DNA of 5,622 bases, taken from NCBI GenBank assembly GCA_031292465.1, contig JARLHB010000014.1:1-5622 (forward strand). The letters are read 5' to 3'. The notes below the pieces were generated by a model. It searched no databases. It saw only the letters and a list, made by a program, of their open reading frames with translations, and was not told where the DNA came from. The translations under genes and the position numbers were made by a program. Shown here piece after piece: positions 1-5,622 of this stretch; the first letter of the stretch is position 1, and the number at the start of each line of letters is the position of its first letter. The DNA is from Ignavibacteriaceae bacterium. GTDB taxonomy: Bacteria > Bacteroidota > Ignavibacteria > Ignavibacteriales > Ignavibacteriaceae.

Positions 1-747
1 ATTGAATCGGAATTATTCGGGCATGAAAAAGGAAGCTTTACCGGCGCTATTGAAAAAAGAATCGGAAAATTTGAACTTGCTAACGGTGGTACAATTTTTT
101 TAGATGAAATCGGCGAACTTCCGCTTGAACTTCAGTCAAAATTATTACGCATCCTGCAGGAAAAAGAGTTTGAGAGAATTGGCGGGAAAAGTACCATAAA
201 AACAGACGTGCGGGTAATTGTTGCCACAAACCGTAACCTTGAAGAAGAAATTGCTAAGGGAACTTTCAGAACGGATTTATATTTCAGGATAAATGTTTTC
301 CCTATTACCGTCCCGCCTTTAAGAGAACGTAAGGAAGATATACCTCTTTTTGTCAGACATTTTATAGAAAAGTTTTCTAAAACAATTGGAAAGTCTTTGA
401 AAGTATTAAAGAAAACAGATCTGGACTTACTTTTAGGCTACGATTGGCCGGGGAATGTACGGGAACTGGAGCATATTATTGAACGGGCTGTTATTGTTTC
501 AAACGGACCAAATCTTGAGCTAAAGGATTTTATGTTCTTGAAAAGTATAAAAGATAATAATAACCTGGAATCATTCAGAACATTGGAGGAAACCGAGAGA
601 GAACAAATAATTACTGCACTTAAATTATCAAATGGAAAAGTTACAGGAGAAAACAGCGCATCAAAACTTCTCGGTATAAACGGTAAAACTCTCGGTTCAA
701 AAATGCGCAAGTTTGGTATAAAGAGGGAAATAGTAATCACAACATAG
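1..747 (+). CDS. Sigma-54-dependent AAA+ transcriptional activator, C-terminal part (5' end outside window)
   Basis: This protein would activate sigma-54 RNA polymerase at enhancer-dependent promoters by ATP hydrolysis. Reading from base 1 gives 248 residues with no start of their own; the frame is open to the left edge. The Walker A loop lies off the window. Visible in order are the sigma-54 contact loop as GSFTGA (window residues 11-16), Walker B GGTIFLDEIGEL (29-40), sensor I around ATNRN (75-79), the arginine-finger segment FRTDLYFRINVF (89-100), and sensor II in WPGNVRELE (149-157). A Fis-type helix-turn-helix spans about 196-240, with SASKLLGINGKTLGSKMRKFGI at its core. The loop has Ser in place of the usual Ala of GAFTGA, a known variant. 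The DNA-binding tail (GENSASKLLGI...SKMRKFGI) resembles FhlA-like activators more than NtrC, which suggests a GAF or PAS sensory N-terminus rather than a receiver; this is inference. An internal Met at 208 is not the real start, because conserved AAA+ sequence continues upstream of it. No clear terminator follows. Confidence 0.95.
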   Translation: MESELFGHEKGSFTGAIEKRIGKFELANGGTIFLDEIGELPLELQSKLLRILQEKEFERIGGKSTIKTDVRVIVATNRNLEEEIAKGTFRTDLYFRINVFPITVPPLRERKEDIPLFVRHFIEKFSKTIGKSLKVLKKTDLDLLLGYDWPGNVRELEHIIERAVIVSNGPNLELKDFMFLKSIKDNNNLESFRTLEETEREQIITALKLSNGKVTGENSASKLLGINGKTLGSKMRKFGIKREIVITT

Positions 748-841
748 GTTGTTTTTGTCCATTGCAATATACTTTTTAAGGCTTTTAATTTTACAATTAA
801 TTAAATTTGTAAATTAATTATTGACACATTTATAGTTCTTT

Positions 842-913
842 TATTTCGTCCCTGCCGGGACTTAAAACATTTTTGTTCTCACTACAAATATTTCATCCTC
901 AACGGGATGAGGA
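842..913 (-). repeat. Palindromic repeat unit, left copy (REP-like), inverted relative to the right copy
   Basis: Read on the minus strand, this unit begins with a small hairpin containing CCCGTT (complement of 901-906; stem TCCTCA 896-901 with TGAGGA 908-913, or alternatively CATCC 894-898 with GGATG 905-909). It continues through the core AAATATTTGTAG (complement of 882-893) and an 18-nt A/T-rich spacer, and ends in the hairpin AAGTCCCGGCAGGGACGA (complement of 846-863; stem GTCCC/GGGAC, 4-nt loop). The same parts in the same order make up 941-1012 on the plus strand. The GTAG tetranucleotide ahead of a hairpin is the hallmark described for REP elements linked to RAYT (REP-associated tyrosine) transposases. 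The family assignment is inference; no transposase gene is in the window. Confidence 0.75.
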
Positions 914-940
914 ATAAGTCCCTCGAAACATGACGAATAC

Positions 941-1012
941 AAACCCCGTTAGGGGTTAAATATTTGTAGAAAAAAATAAAAAGAAGAATTAAGTCCCGGT
1001 AGGGACGATATA
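941..1012 (+). repeat. Palindromic repeat unit, right copy (REP-like)
   Basis: This copy reads on the plus strand. It has a hairpin AACCCC-GTTA-GGGGTT (942-957), the core AAATATTTGTAG (958-969), a 21-nt A-rich spacer, then the hairpin AAGTCCCGGTAGGGACGA (991-1008; stem GTCCC/GGGAC, loop GGTA). Relative to the left copy the 12-bp core is identical. The terminal hairpin region (842-863 against 991-1012) matches at 20 of 22 positions as an inverted repeat. CCCGTT lies exactly 7 nt before the core in both copies. The two units point away from each other around a 27-bp centre, giving a BIME-like composite of 171 bp. It probably forms structured DNA or RNA; any role in mRNA stability or gene control is inference. 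Confidence 0.8.
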
Positions 1013-1038
1013 GGCAAAATGTTTGTTAAAAGAATATA

Positions 1039-1066
1039 TTGGGAATTACGAACAACGGGTTATATT
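1039..1066 (+). promoter_or_regulatory. Candidate sigma-70-type promoter for mbfA
   Basis: TTGGGA (1039-1044) and TATATT (1061-1066) are separated by 16 bases and match the -35/-10 consensus at 4 of 6 and 5 of 6 positions. Transcription would start near 1073, at the foot of the leader hairpin, about 55 bases before the mbfA start codon. In such an AT-rich region a match of this quality can arise by chance, and a Bacteroidota-type organism may use other promoter motifs. No obvious Fur-like or Irr-like palindrome overlaps it. Confidence 0.3.
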
Positions 1067-1074
1067 AATTAAAA

Positions 1075-1102
1075 AAGACCGTAAGAATACTGTCCCGGTC
1101 TT
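1075..1102. promoter_or_regulatory. Hairpin in the mbfA leader; on the minus strand it resembles an intrinsic terminator
   Basis: AAGACCG (1075-1081) and CGGTCTT (1096-1102) form a perfect 7-bp stem with a 14-nt loop, ending 26 bases before the mbfA start codon. On the plus strand it is followed by TATTAAATAAA and is a poor terminator. On the minus strand the stem is followed by a run of six or more T (complement of the A run at 1071-1076), which is the standard intrinsic-terminator layout, so it could stop antisense transcription through mbfA. It may instead be a simple 5' UTR stem-loop affecting translation or mRNA stability. Confidence 0.4.
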
Positions 1103-1128
1103 ATTAAATAAATATTAAAAGGAGAATT

Positions 1129-2073
1129 ATGCGATCATTTGACAGCCTAAGCGAGCAGGAAATATTAGCGCTTGCAATCTCACAGGAGGAAGAAGATGCG
1201 CGTATCTATGATGATTTAGCGGACGGCTTAAGAACCGATTACCCTTTACAAGCCGATGAATTTGTAAGAATGCGGGAAGATGAGAATGGCCACCGCCACC
1301 GGTTATTAGATCTTTTCAAAAAGAAATTCGGCGATCATATACCTCTTATTCGCAGGCAGGATGTAAGAGGATTTGTTGAACGGAAACCGGTATGGTTAAT
1401 GCGTCCGTTAAAACTTGCCGATGCCCGTAAACAATCCCAGCAAATGGAATTAGAAACAAGGCGTTTTTATGAAACTGCGGCAAGAAAAACCAGCGATACA
1501 GGTATACGGCAACTATTGGGAGATCTTGCCAATGAAGAACGAAAGCATAGTAATACCGCACAGGCAATGATTGCTAATGCTGATACCGAATCCGAGCAGG
1601 AAGCTGAAAATCGTTTGTTCCTGCTGCAGGTAATACAGCCGGGATTGGTTGGATTAATGGATGGTTCGGTCTCAACGCTTGCGCCCATTTTTGCGGCTGC
1701 GTTTGCAACACATAACAGTTGGTATACATTTTTAGTCGGGCTTGCAGCTGCAATTGGCGCCGGTATCAGCATGGGTTTTGCTGAAGCCCTTTCCGATGAC
1801 GGCTCTCTTACCGGCAGGGGGCATCCCTTAATGCGCGGCCTTATTACAGGGTTTATGACCACAGTCGGCGGCTTAGGGCATACGCTTCCCTATCTTATTC
1901 CTCATATATATACAGCAACAACCGTTGCAGTTGCTGTTGTTTTCATAGAACTTATTATAATTGCATGGGTTAGAAATAAATACATGGATACTCCACTCGG
2001 AACTGCTGTATTTCAGGTTGTTATTGGCGGGCTTCTTGTCTTTCTTTCCGGTATTCTTATTGGAAATTCTTAA
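1129..2073 (+). CDS. mbfA: MbfA-type erythrin-VIT membrane protein (ferritin-like domain fused to VIT1/CCC1 transporter domain)
   Basis: Members of this family (membrane-bound ferritin A) export ferrous iron across the cytoplasmic membrane and protect against iron and peroxide stress. This 314-residue protein has the usual full-length layout. Residues 1-150 form a rubrerythrin/ferritin-like four-helix domain with diiron-type ligands: the E20-E22 cluster, E52xxH55, E107/E109 and E137xxH140. Residues about 165-314 form the VIT1/CCC1 domain with about five membrane segments (roughly 168-192, 198-220, 236-257, 261-280, 290-312). It carries the conserved LMDGSVSTLAP (176-186, Asp178) and M215/E219 in SMGFAEALSDDG. 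The loop after the second membrane segment is short, as expected where the N-terminal ferritin domain replaces the soluble metal-binding domain of plant VIT1. The start is supported by AAAGGAG at 1118-1124, four bases before ATG. The sequence follows from memory the alphaproteobacterial MbfA pattern closely (ALAISQEEEDARIY, IPLIRRQDVRGFVERKPVW). It is more G+C-rich than its neighbours, which hints at transfer. A terminator follows. Confidence 0.93.
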   Translation: MRSFDSLSEQEILALAISQEEEDARIYDDLADGLRTDYPLQADEFVRMREDENGHRHRLLDLFKKKFGDHIPLIRRQDVRGFVERKPVWLMRPLKLADARKQSQQMELETRRFYETAARKTSDTGIRQLLGDLANEERKHSNTAQAMIANADTESEQEAENRLFLLQVIQPGLVGLMDGSVSTLAPIFAAAFATHNSWYTFLVGLAAAIGAGISMGFAEALSDDGSLTGRGHPLMRGLITGFMTTVGGLGHTLPYLIPHIYTATTVAVAVVFIELIIIAWVRNKYMDTPLGTAVFQVVIGGLLVFLSGILIGNS

Positions 2074-2116
2074 GCATCAAGGCCGTAAATTATATAACAC
2101 TTAATACAAATTTTAT

Positions 2117-2162
2117 AAGCTTTAGCTGAAGTACAAAAATGTTTTTAGCTAAAGCTTTTTTT
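2117..2162 (+). terminator. Intrinsic terminator after mbfA
   Basis: AAGCTTTAGCT (2117-2127) pairs perfectly over 11 bp with AGCTAAAGCTT (2147-2157) around a 19-nt loop, and the stem runs into seven T (2156-2162). It lies 44 bases after the mbfA stop. The convergent kinase gene ends 60 bases further on. On the minus strand the stem is followed by ATAAAATTTG, a weaker tract, so it may terminate the kinase transcript only partly. Confidence 0.85.
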
Positions 2163-2221
2163 ACAAAGGCGCTGACAATATTTATTATTATTGCTTGTTC
2201 TGTATGATGATTTAATTGTAT

Positions 2222-5200
2222 TTATATACGGGGAAATGTAATTGTAAATAAAGTGCCTTCGCCTATTTTACTTTTCACTTCAATATTACCATTAAGCATT
2301 CTGATATATTTTTCGGTTATAGTAAGCCCAAGGCCTGTTCCCTGATATTCCCGGTTAATCCCTTCACTTACCTGCCTGAATTCCTGGAAAATTATATTAA
2401 TATGTTTTTCGTCAATTCCAATGCCTGTATCGCGTACACTTACAAATATTTTATTTTCTTCATTAACACCCGCAGTAAGGCGAATGCTTCCCGTCCTGGT
2501 GAACTTGATAGCATTATTAATAAGATTCTCCATAATGATAATAAACAAGTGTTCATCTATATTGGATATAAGATTCTCTTCCAGAATATTCAGCGAATAT
2601 TCAAGATATTTTTCTTTGGCAGCACCCTCAAACTCACTGAATGCGTATGTTAACGGTTCAACAATATCTATTTGTTTCAGAGCCACTTCCAATTTGTCAG
2701 ATTCAATCCTGGTAAGATCCAGAATTAAGTTTAGAGTGTTTAAAAGACGCCTGCCTCCTCTTCTAATTCCTTTAACCATTTCTATAAACTCAGGTTCCTG
2801 CAAATCATCAAGGAGTATATCTGAATAACCCAGAATGCCGATTAAAGGCGTACGTAGTTCATGACTCATTGTTCCAAGGAATACACTCCTTGGCTTATTT
2901 GCTTCCTCGGCTTTTTCTTTTGCTATAATTACTTCTTCTATCATTCTCTTTTGTTCTGTAATATCATTAATTGAAACTATCCTGCTTTTCTGCTTATTTA
3001 TAACTGTTATAGGATTAGATTTCACCTCAACATATATTATCGTTCCGTCTTTTTTCTTATGACGCACATTAAAGGACGTTCTTATATCTTCTTTTGTTGA
3101 TTCAATGAAATTTATTATTTGAAGTATATCTTCTTGCGGCCTTATATCTTTGATAGTCATGGATAAGAATTCGCTCTTTGTATAGCCATAATGATTTATT
3201 GCGGTTTTATTAACATTTATAAATTTTAATGTTTCATCGTCATAAATCCACATTGGATTGGGGTTGCTTTCGAATAGTTCTTTATATCTTTCCCAGCTTC
3301 TTAACAAAGCCTTTTCATATGTTTCCCGTTTCTTTTCATTTTTCAGAGATTTTACTGCATATGAAACATCGCCGGACATCTCGACTAATAGTTTTATTTC
3401 AGCTTCGTTGAAGAAATATTTTTCTTCGGAATATAGGTTTAGCGTGCCTATGATTTTATTATCTATTTTTACAGGGAATACACCGCATGAGTTGTAGTTG
3501 TTTCTTACAGCCGTTTCTCTGAAATGTTCCATGCCTTTATCATTTGCAATATCATTACAAATAAAATGGCTGCCTGTGTTAAAGAAGGTAAGAGCCGGCA
3601 CGCTGTCCTTTTCAAGATCATTAATGCTAAAAGAAATGTTATCTAATCGCTCAACATAACCGCCGGCGTATGCCGCAATTTCCATATTTCCGGTATGTTT
3701 ATTTATTATTCCGATATAAGCAAATTTAAAACCGCCTCTTTTTATAGCAATAACGCATGTCTCTTCAAATAATTTTTTCTCATCCTGAGTCCTTACAATC
3801 ATCTGGTTTACATCACTTAAAAATGAATATGTCCTGTTCAATTCATATATTTTTTTCTCAGCTTCTTTTCGCTCGGAAATATCCCGGACAATACTTTGGA
3901 AATATCTTTTACCGTTAACTTCAATCGTGCGTGAACTTACCTCTATTGGGAAAATGGAGCCGTCCTTTCTTTTATGCAAAGTTTCGAAAACTATTCCTTT
4001 GGTTTCTGCAAGTTTCATCTGCTCTTCAATTTGGTGCCAGGAGCTTTTGGCCCTTAAATCTTTTATAGTTAATTTTAAAAATTCATCTTGCGAATATCCA
4101 TACACTTGTGCGGCTCTTTCATTACTAAATATTACATTGCCGGATTCATTCAAAAGAAACATACTATCATTTGCGTATTTAATTAAATACGCGTAATGTT
4201 TTTCCAATATTCTTTTATCTTCACCTGATCTGTATAACAATTGCTGGTAAAAACTTAATTGTTTTTTAAAAAGAAACCAGAATGCGAGTGTAACCAATAT
4301 TATGAATACTAATGTTATACTTATAACAAAGTAAGAACGTCCCTTTATGCTTTCAAATAATTCCGGGGTATCTATTTTTGTAATTATATACCATGAAGTT
4401 GAAGGGACCTTTTGTCCGAAAGCGACTACATCATTTCCTGAATAATCTTTACCAAATATTATTCCCGATTCACCGCGGATGTATTTTGCCGCCGGCAAAT
4501 CTTTTAATGAGAGTGGCAGCCTGACACTTAATTCTGAATTTTTCAAACGGCGCATAGGGCTTAATGATAATACTGAATCGCCTATTCGTTCAACCATAAT
4601 TGATTCGGCTGTCCTGGTAGGGATAGGCCAGGACTGTAAAAGCGGATATAGCTCTGCATAGGGGTTTATTTTGAAAATTAAAACCCCTGATTTGTTATTA
4701 ACTGCTTTGATTGGTAAGAATAGGTAAAGGAGTACGTTTCCGGACGAGGTCTCTTTTTGAAAATCTGATAACAGTATCTTATTTTTATCCAATGATTGCC
4801 TGGCCATTGCAGTTGCAAATCTGCCTATATAGTTTTCCGATGGTTTTGAACTAAAAATGATTTTGAACTTATTATTGATCAGCGATATGGATTCGTAGTT
4901 TTTGTCTAATGCTAATGACTTAAGCCAGCCGGATAATTCACTTTTAATTGCCCGATTATTGCTATTTTTAAGATATTCTGCAATACCATTTTTTATAAAA
5001 CTATTTGCCAGAATATTTTTCGCATCGGATAGCCGTTTTTCTCTCCATGTAACAATTTGATGTAATTTAATATTTGAAACAAAAACGAATAGATTTTTTT
5101 CATCCAGCTCTACTGTACTTTTTTGATTTTGATATACGTACGTAGCAGATGTGAAAATGCCGCCTAATATTAATAAATATATTAAGAAAAAACTTAATGG

Positions 5201-5233
5201 AACTTTTGTACTGATTAGTATTTTTGTCCCCAT
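2222..5233 (-). CDS. Membrane-bound sensor histidine kinase (Cache-like sensor, PAS, GAF, PAS, HisKA, HATPase)
   Basis: This 1003-residue inner-membrane kinase should autophosphorylate on a histidine and pass the phosphate to a response regulator. A first membrane segment (about 12-33) and a second (about 301-322) enclose a 265-residue extracytoplasmic sensor. Its distal part (LYPLLQSWPIPTRTAE at 195-210, GKDYSGNDVVAFGQKVPSTSW at 261-281) follows the double-Cache-like pattern common in PAS-rich sensor proteins; the ligand is unknown. Then come PAS 1 (about 346-460, ending VRDISERKEAEKKI), GAF (about 468-630), PAS 2 (about 648-762, ending INDITEQKR) and a short coiled linker. The HisKA domain has the phospho-acceptor H791 in FLGTMSHELRTPL. 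The HATPase has an N box MENLINNAIKFT (901-912), G1 DTGIGI (935-940), F box FQEFRQ (949-954) and G2 GTGLGL (965-970), all intact, so it is probably active. There is no C-terminal receiver and no response regulator nearby. The ATG at 5231-5233 has only a weak GGGAAA upstream, but the membrane segment starts just after it, which supports this start. Confidence 0.95.
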   Translation of the reverse strand: MGTKILISTKVPLSFFLIYLLILGGIFTSATYVYQNQKSTVELDEKNLFVFVSNIKLHQIVTWREKRLSDAKNILANSFIKNGIAEYLKNSNNRAIKSELSGWLKSLALDKNYESISLINNKFKIIFSSKPSENYIGRFATAMARQSLDKNKILLSDFQKETSSGNVLLYLFLPIKAVNNKSGVLIFKINPYAELYPLLQSWPIPTRTAESIMVERIGDSVLSLSPMRRLKNSELSVRLPLSLKDLPAAKYIRGESGIIFGKDYSGNDVVAFGQKVPSTSWYIITKIDTPELFESIKGRSYFVISITLVFIILVTLAFWFLFKKQLSFYQQLLYRSGEDKRILEKHYAYLIKYANDSMFLLNESGNVIFSNERAAQVYGYSQDEFLKLTIKDLRAKSSWHQIEEQMKLAETKGIVFETLHKRKDGSIFPIEVSSRTIEVNGKRYFQSIVRDISERKEAEKKIYELNRTYSFLSDVNQMIVRTQDEKKLFEETCVIAIKRGGFKFAYIGIINKHTGNMEIAAYAGGYVERLDNISFSINDLEKDSVPALTFFNTGSHFICNDIANDKGMEHFRETAVRNNYNSCGVFPVKIDNKIIGTLNLYSEEKYFFNEAEIKLLVEMSGDVSYAVKSLKNEKKRETYEKALLRSWERYKELFESNPNPMWIYDDETLKFINVNKTAINHYGYTKSEFLSMTIKDIRPQEDILQIINFIESTKEDIRTSFNVRHKKKDGTIIYVEVKSNPITVINKQKSRIVSINDITEQKRMIEEVIIAKEKAEEANKPRSVFLGTMSHELRTPLIGILGYSDILLDDLQEPEFIEMVKGIRRGGRRLLNTLNLILDLTRIESDKLEVALKQIDIVEPLTYAFSEFEGAAKEKYLEYSLNILEENLISNIDEHLFIIIMENLINNAIKFTRTGSIRLTAGVNEENKIFVSVRDTGIGIDEKHINIIFQEFRQVSEGINREYQGTGLGLTITEKYIRMLNGNIEVKSKIGEGTLFTITFPRI

Positions 5234-5579
5234 ATGTTTCCCAAAATTCTTGAAACGGTTCTTTATGTAAAATCAGAGCAATATGGTGAAGGTTTCGCGT
5301 TACATCAAAGATTATTAATTACCCCCTATTCTTTGTAATAACTTATAGAATTTATAAACTATTTACCACAAATAATTATAAAGTTATGCAACGCTGTGAT
5401 GCCTGACAATGCCTTATATGTTTTTTGTATAAAAAAATGGAGGTTATTACACCAATAATATAATTGCATAGCTTGTATTTAAAAGGGAAATTGTACCGTT
5501 ACGTTCCTTCAGAATAGATAGTATTTCTGCCTGTAAACAATTTAATTTGCAAACTTGTACTTACCTGTTTAATCATGGA
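5234..5579. other. Upstream region of the kinase gene, no gene seen
   Basis: These 346 AT-rich bases have no coding frame of useful length on either strand; the longest hint is an 8-codon frame from ATG at 5437. A possible minus-strand promoter for the kinase is TATAAG (complement of 5342-5347) with TTGTGG (complement of 5366-5371), spacer 18. This would give a leader of about 100 bases, and the -35 box is poor. A plus-strand pair CTGACA (5403-5408) and TATAAA (5428-5433) has a 19-base spacer and leads to no gene in the window. I see no RNA gene, large repeat or clear terminator here. Confidence 0.5.
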
Positions 5580-5622
5580 TTAGTTCTTTTCAAGAAGCGC
5601 CGTTAAACTTTTAGCAATCCTG
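5580..5622 (-). CDS. Possible C-terminal end of a further minus-strand gene (partial)
   Basis: On the minus strand a frame enters from the right edge and reads RIAKSLTALLEKN before a TAA stop at 5580-5582. The 13 residues look like an amphipathic C-terminal helix, and the direction matches the kinase gene, which would then start about 350 bases downstream. Thirteen open codons can arise by chance. The other two minus-strand frames close within the last 43 bases, which makes this the only candidate. The product cannot be identified. Confidence 0.25.
   Translation of the reverse strand, partial: RIAKSLTALLEKN

Larger units (their letters stand above)
748..1128. other. Intergenic region between the sigma-54 activator and mbfA
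   Basis: These 381 bases contain no credible coding frame. From 748 to about 841 the sequence is very AT-rich, with a weak dyad TTACAA/TTGTAA (791-796 and 807-812) and an isolated TTGACA (821-826) without a well-spaced -10 box. From 842 to 1012 lies a pair of inverted palindromic repeat units, annotated separately. From 1013 to 1128 there is a candidate promoter, a leader hairpin and the mbfA ribosome binding site. The length and the inserted repeats argue that the activator and mbfA are separate transcription units. Confidence 0.8.

Noticed and set aside
438..767. Open minus-strand frame of 109 codons over the end of the sigma-54 activator
   Set aside because: It lies opposite highly conserved AAA+ and Fis-domain coding sequence, has no ribosome binding site, and its translation resembles no family I know.
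791..812. TTACAA...TTGTAA dyad as an operator or terminator after the activator gene
   Set aside because: The arms are only 6 bp of A/T-rich sequence with a 10-base gap, and no T run follows; this is expected by chance in such AT-rich DNA.
821..826. TTGACA as a -35 promoter box
   Set aside because: No reasonable -10 box lies 15-19 bases downstream, and the nearest gene start is 300 bases away across the repeat element.
842..1012. CRISPR array
   Set aside because: There are only two repeat units, in inverted rather than direct orientation, and each is internally palindromic with no regular spacers.
1013..1128. Fur- or Irr-type operator upstream of mbfA
   Set aside because: I looked for a GATAAT-type palindrome near the candidate promoter and found no convincing match.
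1467..1862. Open minus-strand frame of 131 codons inside mbfA
   Set aside because: The mbfA frame is clearly the real one, with recognisable ferritin-like and VIT domains; the antisense frame is a by-product.
2421..2828. Open plus-strand frame of 135 codons across the kinase catalytic region
   Set aside because: It is antisense to the conserved HisKA/HATPase boxes and has no start signals; a shadow frame.
5437..5463. Eight-codon plus-strand frame starting ATG GAG GTT
   Set aside because: It is too short, with no upstream ribosome binding site and no recognisable leader-peptide features.

Overview
This is an AT-rich window from a bacterial chromosome. Hand counts of sample lines give roughly 30-35% G+C in the long kinase gene and locally 43-58% in parts of the middle gene. 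The gene types and the repeat style fit the Bacteroidota/Chlorobi/Ignavibacteria group: a sigma-54 activator, a multi-PAS/GAF sensor kinase, an MbfA-type iron protein, and palindromic repeats with a TTTGTAG core. That placement is inference from gene style, not a marker-gene call.

Layout from left to right. Positions 1-747 (+) hold the 3' part of a sigma-54-dependent AAA+ transcriptional activator whose N-terminus lies off the window. Positions 748-1128 are intergenic. They contain a 171-bp composite made of two inverted copies of one roughly 70-bp palindromic unit (842-913 and 941-1012), then a possible promoter and a leader hairpin. Positions 1129-2073 (+) encode a 314-residue MbfA-type protein, with an N-terminal rubrerythrin/ferritin-like domain fused to a VIT1/CCC1-family membrane domain and probably acting in iron export or detoxification. 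A clear intrinsic terminator follows at 2117-2162. Positions 2222-5233 (-) encode a 1003-residue membrane histidine kinase, convergent with mbfA, with the order TM, extracytoplasmic sensor, TM, PAS, GAF, PAS, HisKA, HATPase. Positions 5234-5579 show no convincing gene. The last 43 bases may be the C-terminal end of another minus-strand gene.

Nothing in the window links the three genes into one pathway. The activator and mbfA share a strand but are separated by 381 bp and the repeat element, so they are probably separate transcription units. The kinase has no receiver domain and no response regulator in view, so it is an orphan here. I do not see a clear undescribed multi-gene system. The most noteworthy structure is the inverted pair of palindromic units, which resembles REP/BIME elements mobilised by RAYT transposases. 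The next is the MbfA homologue, which differs in composition from its neighbours.
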